Counted from the stretch's first letter, positions 6,442 to 16,102 are shown. The stretch: 51,431 bases of DNA from an uncultured Helicobacter sp. (GCA_944323645.1 CALUTE010000015.1:1-51431); one strand, 5' to 3'. Notes: a model not told the origin generated them from the letters alone. Made by a program: numbers and translations.

Positions 6442-7725
6442 TTAACTTTGTTGCAGAGCATTTGCCAAATCATCTATAAGATCCTTAACAGATTCTAGCC
6501 CGATAGAAAGACGTATGCTAGAAGGCGAAATGCCAGCAGAAATAAGCTCTTGTTCTGATAGCTGTGAGTGTGTTGTGGAGGCTGGGTGAATAACAAGCGA
6601 TTTAGAATCCCCGATATTTGCCGTGATTGAATAAAGTTTGAGATTATCACAAATCTTTTTTGCTGCCTCAAAGCTCTCCACCTCAAAACTCAAAAGCCCG
6701 CTTGAGAGCACTTCTTTGAAATATTTTTTAAGGTTTGCATAGTAGGGGCTAGATTCTAGAGCTGGGTATTCTACCTTGCGCACGCGTGGGTGAGATTCAA
6801 GAAAGCGTGCTATTTCTAGTGCGCTTTGGCTGTGGCGGTGAATTCTAAGCCCAAGTGTTTCGAGCCCTTGCAGATGTAACCAAGCATTATGTGGAGAAAG
6901 GCTAGCACCTATGTTGCGCAACCATTCGGTAATGAGGCGAATGCTAAAAATAGGATATGGCAAGCTTGCATATACAAGTCCATGATAACTTGGATCAGGT
7001 GTGTTAAATGCACCATAGCGAGGATTGTCTTTGAGCAATTCGTTTAAGCCATGGCGTTCAATTATAGCACCTCCAAGTGCGCTTCCATTGCCGTTAATGT
7101 ATTTTGTGCAACTATGCACGGAAATATCTATTCCAAACTCAAAGGGGCGAAAGAGGAAAGGCGTTGCCACAGTATTATCGCAAATTGTCGCGATTTTGTG
7201 TTGTTTTGCAATAGCAACAATGCTATCTATATCAGGAATTGAGATTTGAGGGTTTGATAGGGATTCAAAGAAAATAACCTTTGTTTGAGAATCTATCACT
7301 TGCTCTAGGCTTGCTATATTATCTACATCAAAAACACGTGCTTCTATACCAAAACGTTTAAGGGTATGAACAAGTAAAGTTTGCGTACCTCCATAAATTT
7401 TATTAGCATATACGATATTATCGCCTGCTTGGGCGAGATTTACAAACGCATAAAATAAAGCGCTGCTACCACTTGAGGTAACCACACCAAATGCGCCTCC
7501 TTCAACATCTGCTAGGCGTTTAGCAAGCACATCATTTGTTGGGTTTGTGAGTCGCGAATAGATATTGCCAAGCTCTGCGAGAGCGAAGCGGGCACCAGCT
7601 TGGTCGCTGTTTTTAAAATTATAAGCACTACTTTGGTAAATTGGAACACTTAGTGTGCGTTGAGAATCGTATTCGTAGCCTGCATGCAATGCGAGCGTAT
7701 TTTGCGCAAGATTAGAGTCTGCCAT
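6442..7725 (-). CDS. metY: O-acetylhomoserine sulfhydrylase (aminocarboxypropyltransferase)
   Basis: PLP enzyme of the Cys/Met metabolism family that condenses O-acetylhomoserine with sulfide to give homocysteine. The 427-residue length is typical. The PLP lysine is Lys208 in HSCTKYINGNG, with the cofactor-binding phrases SSGSSAL (about 84-90) and CDNTVATPF (182-190). It is the first gene of the metY-metA pair, so the cell can assimilate sulfide directly, an ability H. pylori lacks. A perfect 15-base inverted repeat lies 41 bases before the start and is a candidate operator. Confidence 0.95.
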   Translation of the reverse strand: MADSNLAQNTLALHAGYEYDSQRTLSVPIYQSSAYNFKNSDQAGARFALAELGNIYSRLTNPTNDVLAKRLADVEGGAFGVVTSSGSSALFYAFVNLAQAGDNIVYANKIYGGTQTLLVHTLKRFGIEARVFDVDNIASLEQVIDSQTKVIFFESLSNPQISIPDIDSIVAIAKQHKIATICDNTVATPFLFRPFEFGIDISVHSCTKYINGNGSALGGAIIERHGLNELLKDNPRYGAFNTPDPSYHGLVYASLPYPIFSIRLITEWLRNIGASLSPHNAWLHLQGLETLGLRIHRHSQSALEIARFLESHPRVRKVEYPALESSPYYANLKKYFKEVLSSGLLSFEVESFEAAKKICDNLKLYSITANIGDSKSLVIHPASTTHSQLSEQELISAGISPSSIRLSIGLESVKDLIDDLANALQQS

Positions 7726-7765
7726 AGGAAATCCTTTTATAAAATTTTATGGGTATTATATATAA

Positions 7766-7800
7766 AATTTTATAAAACACAATATGTGTTTTATAAAATT
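7766..7800. promoter_or_regulatory. Perfect 15-bp inverted repeat upstream of metY
   Basis: Arms AATTTTATAAAACAC (7766-7780) and GTGTTTTATAAAATT (7786-7800) flank AATAT. Related TTTTATAAAA words recur at 7735-7750, so the region carries several overlapping palindromes. It lies between divergent metY and hslV. A dimeric repressor controlling metYA, for example in response to methionine or sulfide, would fit. An RNA hairpin is also possible but would be very AT-rich and weak. Confidence 0.5.
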
Positions 7801-7968
7801 AAGGATTTTATCCTGTATTGTTACTTTTATAAGCATAATATTATGGTGAAGAGTCTTATTTATCACTTATTTTTCAAGAATTGTTGAAGTAGTAGCAAAA
7901 TAGATTCTGTTATGCTAGAATCTCAAATGCGTAGTATCCGAATTATGGCTACACAAAAGGAGTGTATT

Positions 7969-8511
7969 ATGTTTGAAGCAACCACCATTCTCGCTTATAA
8001 GACAACTTATAAAAACAAAAAAGTAGCCCTCATAGGTGGAGATGGGCAAGTAACATTTGGAAATTGTGTTCTTAAAGGGAATGCTACTAAGATTCGTACC
8101 CTTTACAATGGACAGATTCTTAGTGGATTTGCTGGTAGTACAGCAGATGCATTTAGTTTGTTTGATATGTTTGATCGTATATTGGAGGGTAAAAAGGGAG
8201 ATCTTATGCGTTCTGTTTTGGAGTTTGCCAAACTTTGGCGGAATGATAAGTTTTTGCGTAAGCTTGAGGCAATGATGCTTGTGCTTGATAAAGAAAAACT
8301 CTTTATCCTTAGTGGAAGTGGTGATGTAGTGGAACCAGAAGATGGCAAAATTGCTGCCATAGGAAGCGGGGGCAATTTTGCCTTAAGCGCTGCACGCGCG
8401 CTTGATAGATATGCAAATCTTACACCAAGAGAACTTGTAGAGCAAAGCTTACAAATTGCTGGGGAGCTATGTATTTATACAAATACCAATATTAAAATTT
8501 TAGAGCTATAA
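7969..8511 (+). CDS. hslV: ATP-dependent protease subunit HslV (ClpQ)
   Basis: Peptidase subunit of the HslUV protease, a proteasome-like N-terminal threonine hydrolase that forms a double hexamer capped by HslU. The protein begins MFEATTIL, then [10 protein letters not shown] and [14 protein letters not shown], all family landmarks. The start chosen is the ATG at 7969, six bases after AAGGAG; the open frame continues upstream to 7912 but without a ribosome site or family similarity. Unlike most HslV, the catalytic Thr is preceded by four residues (MFEA) rather than only Met, so it must be exposed by processing. hslU follows after 11 bases. Confidence 0.95.
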   Translation: MFEATTILAYKTTYKNKKVALIGGDGQVTFGNCVLKGNATKIRTLYNGQILSGFAGSTADAFSLFDMFDRILEGKKGDLMRSVLEFAKLWRNDKFLRKLEAMMLVLDKEKLFILSGSGDVVEPEDGKIAAIGSGGNFALSAARALDRYANLTPRELVEQSLQIAGELCIYTNTNIKILEL

Positions 8512-8522
8512 CGGAGAATCCA

Positions 8523-9893
8523 ATGATAAAAAATACAAATTCTCATAAAGCAACTGCTATCAGTGCTGAACAAAAAGCTGCAATGACACCACGCGAGATT
8601 GTTGCATTTTTAGATGAGTATATTATTGGGCAACACGATGCTAAGCGTGCAGTAGCTATCGCTTTACGCAATCGCTATCGTAGGTTGCATCTTCCTCAAG
8701 AAGTACAAGAAGAAATCACACCAAAGAACATTTTAATGATAGGCTCAACAGGTGTTGGAAAAACAGAAATCGCTAGACGTATGGCAAAGATTATGGGATT
8801 GCCTTTTATTAAAGTTGAGGCGAGCAAATATACAGAAGTAGGTTTTGTGGGACGTGATGTGGAATCTATGATTCGTGATCTTGTGAGTGCTAGTATAGCT
8901 CTCATTCAGGCAGAACATCAAGAAAAAAACAAGCAGGCTATACAAGATTATATCATTGATAAAATCACGCGCATTCTTATTCCGCCATTGCCAGCAAGCG
9001 TAAGTGAAGAAAAGAAAAAAGAATACGAGCAAAGCTTTGCAAAAATGCGCCAAAAGGTACAAAGTGGGGCACTCGATCATTTACAGATTGATATTGAAGT
9101 TACAAAAAAAACAGAAGTTTTTGACAACGGTATGCCTCCAGATATTATGAAGGTACAAGAATCACTTATCAAGGTTTTAAGTCACGATGAAAAAATTAAA
9201 AAAACTCTGCTCATTAAAGAGGCAAAAGATGTCTTATTACAAGAAGCAAAAGATGCGGTTTTAGATATGGAGTCTATCCGTGCAGAGGGGCTAAAGAGAG
9301 CAGAATCTAGTGGAGTTGTGTTTATTGATGAGATTGACAAAATAGCTACAAATAGTAAAGATTCTAGGTCTGATCCAAGTAAAGAAGGGGTGCAGCGTGA
9401 TTTGTTGCCAATCATCGAAGGCAGCACGATTAGTACGAAGTATGGCATTATCAAAACGGATTATATTTTGTTTGTTGCAGCAGGAGCTTTTCACCTTAGT
9501 AAGCCTAGCGATTTGATTCCGGAGCTTCAAGGGCGCTTTCCTATCCGTGTAGAGCTTGATAATCTTGATGAGGAGGCTATGTATAAGATTCTTACTCAAA
9601 CTCGATCATCGCTAATAACACAGTATAAACATCTTCTGAGTGTAGAGCAAGTAGAGCTTGTTTTTAAGGAAGATGCACTAAGGCTACTCGCACATTTTGC
9701 TTATCTTGCTAATCAAAAAACAGAAGATATAGGCGCTAGGCGATTGCATACGATTTTAGAACGCATACTTGAAGATATTAGTTTTAATGCGCAGGATTTT
9801 TGTGGCAAAAAGGTCACCATAGATAAAAAACTTATTAAAGAAAAGCTTGCAAATCTTGTAAGTAATACAGATATGTCGCACTATATTCTATAA
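8523..9893 (+). CDS. hslU: HslU (ClpY) AAA+ unfoldase
   Basis: ATPase ring of the HslUV protease. It unfolds substrates and threads them into HslV. Walker A is GSTGVGKT (residues 74-81) and Walker B is VVFIDEIDKI (Asp269/Glu270). The pore motif GFVGRD (about 107-112) and the I-domain insertion (about 115-245) are present, and the C-terminal tail SHYIL is of the type that docks into HslV. At 456 residues it is full length. The order hslV-hslU-era-csd6 is that of H. pylori HP0515-HP0518. Confidence 0.96.
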   Translation: MIKNTNSHKATAISAEQKAAMTPREIVAFLDEYIIGQHDAKRAVAIALRNRYRRLHLPQEVQEEITPKNILMIGSTGVGKTEIARRMAKIMGLPFIKVEASKYTEVGFVGRDVESMIRDLVSASIALIQAEHQEKNKQAIQDYIIDKITRILIPPLPASVSEEKKKEYEQSFAKMRQKVQSGALDHLQIDIEVTKKTEVFDNGMPPDIMKVQESLIKVLSHDEKIKKTLLIKEAKDVLLQEAKDAVLDMESIRAEGLKRAESSGVVFIDEIDKIATNSKDSRSDPSKEGVQRDLLPIIEGSTISTKYGIIKTDYILFVAAGAFHLSKPSDLIPELQGRFPIRVELDNLDEEAMYKILTQTRSSLITQYKHLLSVEQVELVFKEDALRLLAHFAYLANQKTEDIGARRLHTILERILEDISFNAQDFCGKKVTIDKKLIKEKLANLVSNTDMSHYIL

Positions 9894-9920
9894 GTGATTT
9901 TAAGAGATCTGGAGTATGTT

Positions 9921-10898
9921 TTGATATTTGATGGGCAAAGCAAGATTAAAAAAGCTGGGTTTGTTGGTATTATTGGGCGTCCAAATACTGGCAAATCAAG
10001 CTTGTTAAACCAACTTGTGGGGCAGAATCTAGCGCTTGTGTCACACAAGGCAAATGCTACGCGCAATAAAATGTATATGATTGTTCCCTACACCACGCGT
10101 ACGGAGATAGAATGCCAAATGGTTTTTGTCGATACGCCCGGAATCCATAAAGCCCAAAAACTATTAGATCAGTTTATGTTTCAAGTTGCTCTTCGTGTGA
10201 TGAATGAATGCGATGTATGTGTTTTTATGGCAAGTGTTTTTGATGATGTGCGGTATTATGAAGAGTTTTTAACACTCTATAACAACTCTCAAGGACCAAA
10301 TAAAAAAGTTAAGCATATTCTTATACTTAACAAAACAGATCTGGCAAGTCCCCAAAAACTTTTACAAAAAATCAAAGAATACCAAGTGTTTAGCGACTAT
10401 TTTGCTGCACTTGTGCCAATCAGCGTAAAAAGATCATACAATCTAACGGAGTTTTTGGAGCAAATTGCTCTATGCCTTCCGGAGTCTAGTGCGCTTTTTG
10501 ATGAGCAAGATTTGACAACGCACACAATCCGAGAGATTAGCAAAGAAATGATTCGCCAAAGTCTTTTTACTAATCTTAGTGATGAGATTCCATATGAAAG
10601 TGATGTTATTTTAAAGGATTTTACATACACAACCAAACAAAAATCTCGTGCTAATAAACACATTTCTAATAGAATTGCCCATATTACTGCTGCAATTTAT
10701 ACTTCTAAAGAATCCCAAAAAAAAATAGTAATTGGTAAGGGTGGTAGCACACTTAAACGTATAGGTGTGTGTGCACGTAAGAGTATTGAAGAGATTCTGG
10801 GTGAGCAAGTGTTTTTGTATCTTGAGGTTATTGCAGACAAAGAGTGGGCAAAAAACAAAAAAAATCTTAAAAATTTTGGCTATAATTTCGATCAATAA
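9921..10898 (+). CDS. era: GTPase Era, 16S rRNA-binding ribosome assembly factor
   Basis: Essential GTPase that binds the 3' end of 16S rRNA during 30S maturation. Motifs are G1 GRPNTGKSS, G3 DTPG, G4 NKTD, and a C-terminal KH domain with GKGGSTLKRIG. The start is uncertain. The frame opens with a GTG at 9894, directly after the hslU stop, but that codon has no ribosome site. A TTG at 9921 lies six bases after GGAG and gives a protein beginning MIFDGQSKIKKAGFV, closer to family length, so it is preferred here. Confidence 0.93.
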   Translation: MIFDGQSKIKKAGFVGIIGRPNTGKSSLLNQLVGQNLALVSHKANATRNKMYMIVPYTTRTEIECQMVFVDTPGIHKAQKLLDQFMFQVALRVMNECDVCVFMASVFDDVRYYEEFLTLYNNSQGPNKKVKHILILNKTDLASPQKLLQKIKEYQVFSDYFAALVPISVKRSYNLTEFLEQIALCLPESSALFDEQDLTTHTIREISKEMIRQSLFTNLSDEIPYESDVILKDFTYTTKQKSRANKHISNRIAHITAAIYTSKESQKKIVIGKGGSTLKRIGVCARKSIEEILGEQVFLYLEVIADKEWAKNKKNLKNFGYNFDQ

Positions 10899-10962
10899 AT
10901 ACCTACAACCATATATAACATTGTGCGCAGATACCAAAAAGAATCGAGAGGATAAAATAAGT

Positions 10963-11982
10963 ATGAGCATATGGCGATTGGTGGCAGTGTATGTCTTTGG
11001 GATATTTGCTTGTGGTGCAAACTTGGTTTATAGTTTTGATGCAGATACGGCAAAAATCATTCAAACATACCGCACTAAAGACCTTCAACAAACAGGAGCG
11101 TTGCTAGAGAATTATTTGCAGAAAAGGGATTTTTGGCTGTATGTTTTGCAAAATCGACAGGTGGATTATGGGTATTTTGAGGGGTATGAATATTTGTTTG
11201 TTTCTGACAAAAGTGCGCCAAGCCTTACGCTGTATAAAATAGCTCAAAATGGCACTTTGACTCTTGTGCGTCAAGTCTCTGCACTTGTGGGCAAAGGAAG
11301 AGGAGACAAACGCGTTTCTGGGGATCTAACAACTCCTATTGGTGTTTATGATTTTACGGGAAAATTAACAGGGCTTCCACCATATTATGGACCACTTGCG
11401 TATGCAACGGATTATCCGAATAACTATGACAAATCCCTCAAAAAGACTGGCTATGGAATCTGGATACATGGCTTACCACTTGATGGTAATCGTGAGGAGC
11501 TCAATACAAAAGGCTGCATAGCAATCGATAATGATGTGCTTAGTGGTTTTGGCAAATTGGTTGATTATAAGGCAGCACTACTTATTTCTTATGAGCAAAA
11601 TATTCATAAGCCAACCAAAGAAGAGATAGCCACACTTTTAGCACAGCTATATAAGTGGCGTTCAGCTTGGATACAAAACGACCTTAAAACATATTTAATG
11701 TTTTATTCTAAAGATTTTTCTCGCCCTGATGGTATGCAATACAAGGCTTTTGCTGATTATAAACGACAAATATTTGACAAAGGAGAAGACAAGATTATTT
11801 CGTTTAGCGAAATCAGTGTTGTACCTTATCCAAATGAAGAGCATAGGCAGATGTTTCGTATAAGTTTTAATCAAAATTATAGGGCTTTTAAAAATAGCAA
11901 ACCAAGCTATACTTCTAATAGTCGTAAGATATTGTATGTTGTGTATGAAAAAGATTCTATGCAGATTCTAAGCGAACGATAA
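10963..11982 (+). CDS. csd6: L,D-carboxypeptidase/YkuD-domain cell-shape protein Csd6
   Basis: Periplasmic YkuD-fold enzyme. In H. pylori, Csd6 trims peptidoglycan tetrapeptides to tripeptides and helps set helical shape. The predicted protein has 339 residues: a signal peptide (about 1-25), the YkuD domain with His169 (WIHGLP) and nucleophile Cys185 (TKGCIAI), and a C-terminal NTF2-like domain (about 225-339). The start at 10963 follows GAGAGGA and places the signal peptide correctly; the frame is open further upstream but overlaps era. It sits in the same place after era as in H. pylori HP0518. Its stop overlaps the fliP start. Confidence 0.9.
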   Translation: MSIWRLVAVYVFGIFACGANLVYSFDADTAKIIQTYRTKDLQQTGALLENYLQKRDFWLYVLQNRQVDYGYFEGYEYLFVSDKSAPSLTLYKIAQNGTLTLVRQVSALVGKGRGDKRVSGDLTTPIGVYDFTGKLTGLPPYYGPLAYATDYPNNYDKSLKKTGYGIWIHGLPLDGNREELNTKGCIAIDNDVLSGFGKLVDYKAALLISYEQNIHKPTKEEIATLLAQLYKWRSAWIQNDLKTYLMFYSKDFSRPDGMQYKAFADYKRQIFDKGEDKIISFSEISVVPYPNEEHRQMFRISFNQNYRAFKNSKPSYTSNSRKILYVVYEKDSMQILSER

Positions 11983-12812
11983 TGTCTATTCGCACAAGAA
12001 AAATACAAGATCGATTTTTGGAAAATATAGAGCCTAGTGTGTCATATACTAAGCTACTTGGGTATCATTTTGTTGTCGTGCGTTTTTTCTTGCTGATAGC
12101 TTTTGTGGGGTTTGGGAGTTATGCATTGGGTGCTCCAACAGTACCTACAGTGAATCTTACTCTTAGCGCGCCAGATACACCACAACAACTTGTTACATCG
12201 CTTAATGTCGTTGTGGTTATCACTCTACTTATTTTGGCGCCTTCATTGCTGCTTGTAATGACAAGCTTTATGCGCCTTATCATTGTTTTTGCATTTTTAC
12301 GTACAGCACTTGGTACGCAGCAATCTCCTCCAACGCAGATTCTTGTTTCATTGGCACTTGTTTTAACGTTTTTTATTATGGAACCAGTTGCAAAAGAGGC
12401 TTGGAATACAGGTATAAAACCTTACGTAGAAGAAAAGATCGGTTATGAGGAAGCATATGAGCGTGCTGTTATGCCTTTTAAGAGGTTTATGCTTAAAAAT
12501 ACTCGTGAAAAAGATTTAGCCTTGTTTTATCGTATTCGTAACCTACCAAACCCTAAAACTGCAGATGATGTGTCGCTTACTATTGCAATTCCCGCTTTTA
12601 TGATTAGTGAATTAAAAACAGCATTTATGGTAGGTTTTTTGTTGATGCTACCATTTTTGGTGATTGATATGGTGGTAGGCTCTATCCTTATGGCAATGGG
12701 TATGATGATGGTACCACCAGTTATGATTTCTTTACCTTTTAAGATTCTTGTTTTTGTACTTGTAGATGGATTTAATCTCCTTATTGGATCACTTGTGCAA
12801 GGGTTTAAGTAA
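11982..12812 (+). CDS. fliP: Flagellar export gate protein FliP
   Basis: Core membrane protein of the flagellar type III export gate, which forms the FliP5FliQ4FliR1 pore. Family stretches include APSLLLVMTSFMRLIIVFAFLRTALGTQQ and the C-terminal MGMMMVPPVMISLPFKILVFVLVDGF, with about four membrane segments around a periplasmic loop. The ATG overlaps the csd6 stop by one base (TAATG). The first 32 residues before VRFFLLIAFVGFG are an unusual addition ahead of the signal-like segment; a GTG at 12078 is an alternative start but lacks a clear ribosome site. Confidence 0.93.
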   Translation: MSIRTRKIQDRFLENIEPSVSYTKLLGYHFVVVRFFLLIAFVGFGSYALGAPTVPTVNLTLSAPDTPQQLVTSLNVVVVITLLILAPSLLLVMTSFMRLIIVFAFLRTALGTQQSPPTQILVSLALVLTFFIMEPVAKEAWNTGIKPYVEEKIGYEEAYERAVMPFKRFMLKNTREKDLALFYRIRNLPNPKTADDVSLTIAIPAFMISELKTAFMVGFLLMLPFLVIDMVVGSILMAMGMMMVPPVMISLPFKILVFVLVDGFNLLIGSLVQGFK

Positions 12813-12951
12813 ATTATTATGGCGCATTATCTTCGCGTTTCAGAATCTGTTTTCGGATAAGGGCAAAATCAAAGAACGGGCTTTACTTTTTTGGGTATAT
12901 TAGTTGTCCTATAGTAAAAGAATTTACAAACAATTTAAGCGTGTTGTACAC

Positions 12952-13686
12952 CTATTCATTTTTTGTACTTTGTTTGTGTGCGATAATATTCAATATTTCT
13001 ACACCTAGCGAGAATAGCATAGCAAAGTATATATAGCCCTTCGGAATCTCAAAGTGAAGCCCATCTGCTACAAGTACGATTCCAACGATAAATAAAAATG
13101 CAAAAGCCAAAATTTTCAGTGTAGGATAGGTGTCAATAAAGTTAGAAACCCATCCTGAAGCGAGCATCATAATAAGTACGGCAATCACAATTGCAGCTAT
13201 CATAACTTCTATTTGGTTTGCCATACCCACTGCTGTTATGACAGAATCAATTGAAAATACAATATCTAAGATTCCGATTTGTACTACTGCCATAAAAAAC
13301 CCTAAATGTTTTTTATTTGCATTTGCATCGAGTGTATGCTCGCTATGATCGCGTTTTGCGATGCTATCATGAATCTCTTGTGTGCCTTTATATATCAAAA
13401 ATAGCCCACCAATAATTAGCACCAAATCTCTTACAGAAATATTTATATTGCTTATAATAAAAAGAGGTTGAATTAGTTTGGTAGCCCAAAATAACACTCC
13501 AAGTAGGGCAATACGTGTAAATAGGGCAAATCCTAGTCCAAAGATTCTGCCTTTTTTTTGCTGATCTTTGGGTAAGCGCGCTACTACGATAGCAATAAAG
13601 ATAAGATTATCAACCCCTAATATAATTTCTAAAATAACAAGCGTAATGAGAGAAAACCAAGTATTTGGATCGCTTAAGAATATCAT
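12952..13686 (-). CDS. TerC-family integral membrane protein
   Basis: A 244-residue protein of the TerC family, with about seven membrane segments and the two diagnostic acidic motifs EIILGVDN (about 19-26) and IVFSIDS (about 143-149). The second motif opens the second half-repeat. Family members are tied to metal homeostasis, notably Mn efflux (Alx/MntP-like function), and to tellurite resistance in a few species; the ion here is not known. It overlaps the corA stop by one base, as in H. pylori, where the homologue HP1343 follows corA (HP1344). Co-transcription with a divalent-cation channel supports a role in metal balance. Confidence 0.9.
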   Translation of the reverse strand: MIFLSDPNTWFSLITLVILEIILGVDNLIFIAIVVARLPKDQQKKGRIFGLGFALFTRIALLGVLFWATKLIQPLFIISNINISVRDLVLIIGGLFLIYKGTQEIHDSIAKRDHSEHTLDANANKKHLGFFMAVVQIGILDIVFSIDSVITAVGMANQIEVMIAAIVIAVLIMMLASGWVSNFIDTYPTLKILAFAFLFIVGIVLVADGLHFEIPKGYIYFAMLFSLGVEILNIIAHKQSTKNE

Positions 13687-14645
13687 TATAGCCAGCCTTT
13701 TTTCTTAAAATAAAAAACGGGTATCACTGTGGAGATAATCATCGTGATAAGAACAATGGGGTAGCTAAACTCCCATTCCAGTTCGGGCATATGTGTAAAA
13801 TTCATTCCATAAATCGTACCAATCAAAGTTGGTGGCATCATTGCCATAGTTGCGACAGTAAAAAGCTTGATAATTTTGTTTTGCTCAATATTGACCTGAT
13901 TAGCGAGTAAGGATTGGGTATGATCGAGCATATTAAGATTGGCAGTTGTAAATTCTGTGAGTGAATTAAGGTCTTGCAAAATAATATTGAGCTCTTTTTT
14001 TATTTCAGATTCCACTTTGTTGCTTTTTAGAAATGATGCAATAGCGCGTCGCTTATCAAAAAGCGAAACGCGTATGTTGAGATTGAGTTCTTGTAGGTCT
14101 GCAAGCTTTGCTAGATGAGTATTGTGTTCGCTTGAATCTTTTTCGGAAATTTCTTTGCGTAAAAACTTTGTAAGTTCTGCAGCACCTTCCAACATATCAG
14201 CGTCTCTTTCGACACGTAATTCAAAAATACTACTAATTACATCAAAGCCATCTTCAAAGTTTTTGGGGCTTATGAGAATATCTCTTTGTATTTCGTTGAA
14301 TACTTTAAAGTTGGCATAGCGGATAGTGAAGAGAATCTTTTGAAAAAGAATAAAGGTAACAGTTTCATTATGTAGTTTCATTTCTTGATCGCGTATAAGA
14401 AAATAAGTATTGATCGTAATACTTTGCGCATCTTCAAAATAGCGTGCAGACTGCTCAATTTCTTCGCGTTCTTCTTTTGTGGGGATATCAAGACCATATA
14501 TTTTGGCAATATAAGAAACTTCTGCGCTAGATGGGTGCACCAAGTCGATCCAAATTATATTTTGTGGAAGAGTTAGCGCATTAACATTGTTGAACTCTTC
14601 GCATCGCACTATACTATCGCCATCTTTTTTAAATATATTCATCAT
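13686..14645 (-). CDS. corA: Magnesium/cobalt channel CorA
   Basis: Pentameric Mg2+ channel of the inner membrane. A large cytoplasmic domain is followed by two C-terminal membrane helices. The signature YGMNF sits at the end of the first helix (IGTIYGMNFTHMPE), followed by the acidic loop and the last helix ending in FKKKGWL. At 319 residues it is full length. It lies 22 bases after pgk and overlaps the TerC-family gene, giving the operon pgk-corA-terC. Confidence 0.95.
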   Translation of the reverse strand: MMNIFKKDGDSIVRCEEFNNVNALTLPQNIIWIDLVHPSSAEVSYIAKIYGLDIPTKEEREEIEQSARYFEDAQSITINTYFLIRDQEMKLHNETVTFILFQKILFTIRYANFKVFNEIQRDILISPKNFEDGFDVISSIFELRVERDADMLEGAAELTKFLRKEISEKDSSEHNTHLAKLADLQELNLNIRVSLFDKRRAIASFLKSNKVESEIKKELNIILQDLNSLTEFTTANLNMLDHTQSLLANQVNIEQNKIIKLFTVATMAMMPPTLIGTIYGMNFTHMPELEWEFSYPIVLITMIISTVIPVFYFKKKGWL

Positions 14646-14667
14646 GCACTTACCTTTAACACAAAAC

Positions 14668-15882
14668 TTAAGCTTTTTTGTCTAGGACCTCAAATGCAGG
14701 CAGAATCTTGCCTTCCAAAAGCTCTAGACTAGCTCCACCGCCTGTTGAAATAAAGCTCATATTGTCTCGCTCACCAGCACGTTCGATAGCATCAGCAGTA
14801 TCGCCTCCTCCAATAAGACTGAATGCGTATGTGTCCGCTATGCAGTGTGCTAGATTGAATGTTCCGCGTGAAAATTGCGAGATTTCATAGATTCCAAGAG
14901 GACCATTCCAAATAATTGTTTGTGAGCTTTGTACAACTTCGCTAAAGAGTTTTGTTGTAGCAGGTCCCATATCTACTGCCATATAGCCTTCTGGTACATC
15001 TTGTGCAGGTGTGATTTTAATATTGGTATGGGTTGTTATGTTGTCAGTACTGACAACATCAACAGGTAAATAGATTTTAACCTTTTTTTGTGCTGCTTTT
15101 GTGAGAATTTTGCGCGCTTCATCAATGAGATCGTCTTCAACAAGAGATTTTGCCATATCAAAACCAAGCGAAGCGAGGAATGTATTGCTCATTGCACCAC
15201 CAATAATAATTTTATCTACAACATCAAGGATATTGTATAGCAACTCAAGTTTAGAGCTCACCTTGCTTCCACCCACAATAAGGAGTACGGGTTTTAGTGG
15301 GTTAGCTAGAGCTTTGGCAAAAGAATCTATTTCTTTTTTAAGTAAGAGTCCTGCTACTTTTTGTGGTACAAATTCTGCAATTCCATAAGTGCTCGAATGA
15401 GCTCTATGACTTGTACCAAATGCATCATTGACAAAGATATCGCAGAGATTTGCTAACTTTTGACTTAGACTTTTATCGTTTTTTTCTTCTTCGGCATAAA
15501 AGCGTATATTTTCTAAAAGAATAATACTACCTTTTGGAGCTTGTTCTTGCAGGGTTTGAAGTGCTTCAATGGAATCAGCAAAGAGCACGTTCTTATCCAG
15601 CAGGCGCTCAAGGCGCTTGAGAATGTGCTGAAGTGAGAATTCTGGTTGGTGTCCCTTAGGACGCCCTAAATGACTCACAAGGATAATGGATTTAGGCTCA
15701 TTGTCTACGCAATAATTGATTGTTGGGAGCGCTTCGCGTATTCTTGTATCATCAGAGATATCACAATCCTCATCCATAGGTACATTAAAATCCACACGGA
15801 TAAGAATATGTTTATCCTTAAGGTTAATATCACGAATAGTTTTGACTTGCTGCATGAATGAAATACCGGCAACTTGTTTCAT
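14668..15882 (-). CDS. pgk: Phosphoglycerate kinase
   Basis: Glycolytic/gluconeogenic enzyme interconverting 1,3-bisphosphoglycerate + ADP and 3-phosphoglycerate + ATP. Motifs include RVDFNVPMDE, SHLGRPKG, the nucleotide-binding GGSKVSSK and the C-terminal GGGDTADAI / STGGGASLELLEG. The ATG at 15882 follows AAGGGG at a wide spacing and adds nine residues before MQQVKTI; an ATG at 15855 would restore the usual N-terminus but has no ribosome site. In many Helicobacter gapA lies upstream of pgk; here the upstream side is a 690-base gap. Confidence 0.95.
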   Translation of the reverse strand: MKQVAGISFMQQVKTIRDINLKDKHILIRVDFNVPMDEDCDISDDTRIREALPTINYCVDNEPKSIILVSHLGRPKGHQPEFSLQHILKRLERLLDKNVLFADSIEALQTLQEQAPKGSIILLENIRFYAEEEKNDKSLSQKLANLCDIFVNDAFGTSHRAHSSTYGIAEFVPQKVAGLLLKKEIDSFAKALANPLKPVLLIVGGSKVSSKLELLYNILDVVDKIIIGGAMSNTFLASLGFDMAKSLVEDDLIDEARKILTKAAQKKVKIYLPVDVVSTDNITTHTNIKITPAQDVPEGYMAVDMGPATTKLFSEVVQSSQTIIWNGPLGIYEISQFSRGTFNLAHCIADTYAFSLIGGGDTADAIERAGERDNMSFISTGGGASLELLEGKILPAFEVLDKKA

Positions 15883-16069
15883 AAAATAACCCCTTTATAT
15901 TGTAATGTGTAGGTGTAATAATATCACAGGCAAACTAATATCTAAATATAAGCATCATCACAAGGATTTGCAAATATCTTTGATTAGTGTATTTCCATAC
16001 CCAAAACTAAAGCAAAGACTTATCTAAAAAAACCGTCTTGGATTCCAAAATGAATGCTATGAAAGAATC

Positions 16070-16102
16070 GTGCCTTAATCTCAAGGGGATTGATTAAGGC
16101 AC
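16070..16102. ncRNA. Strong hairpin, candidate small RNA or leader element
   Basis: Perfect 11-base arms GTGCCTTAATC (16070-16080) and GATTAAGGCAC (16092-16102) around an 11-base loop. There is no T-run on either side, so it is not a simple terminator. Together with the second stem 86 bases further on, it may belong to one structured RNA; which strand is transcribed cannot be told from the sequence. Confidence 0.3.

Noticed and set aside
10718-10726. A9 run in era as a slippery or phase-variable site
   Set aside because: It is within the coding sequence of an essential GTPase; A-runs are common in this AT-rich genome.
10765-10962. N-terminal extension of Csd6 into the era gene
   Set aside because: It overlaps era in another frame; the ATG at 10963 has a ribosome site and places the signal peptide at the N-terminus.
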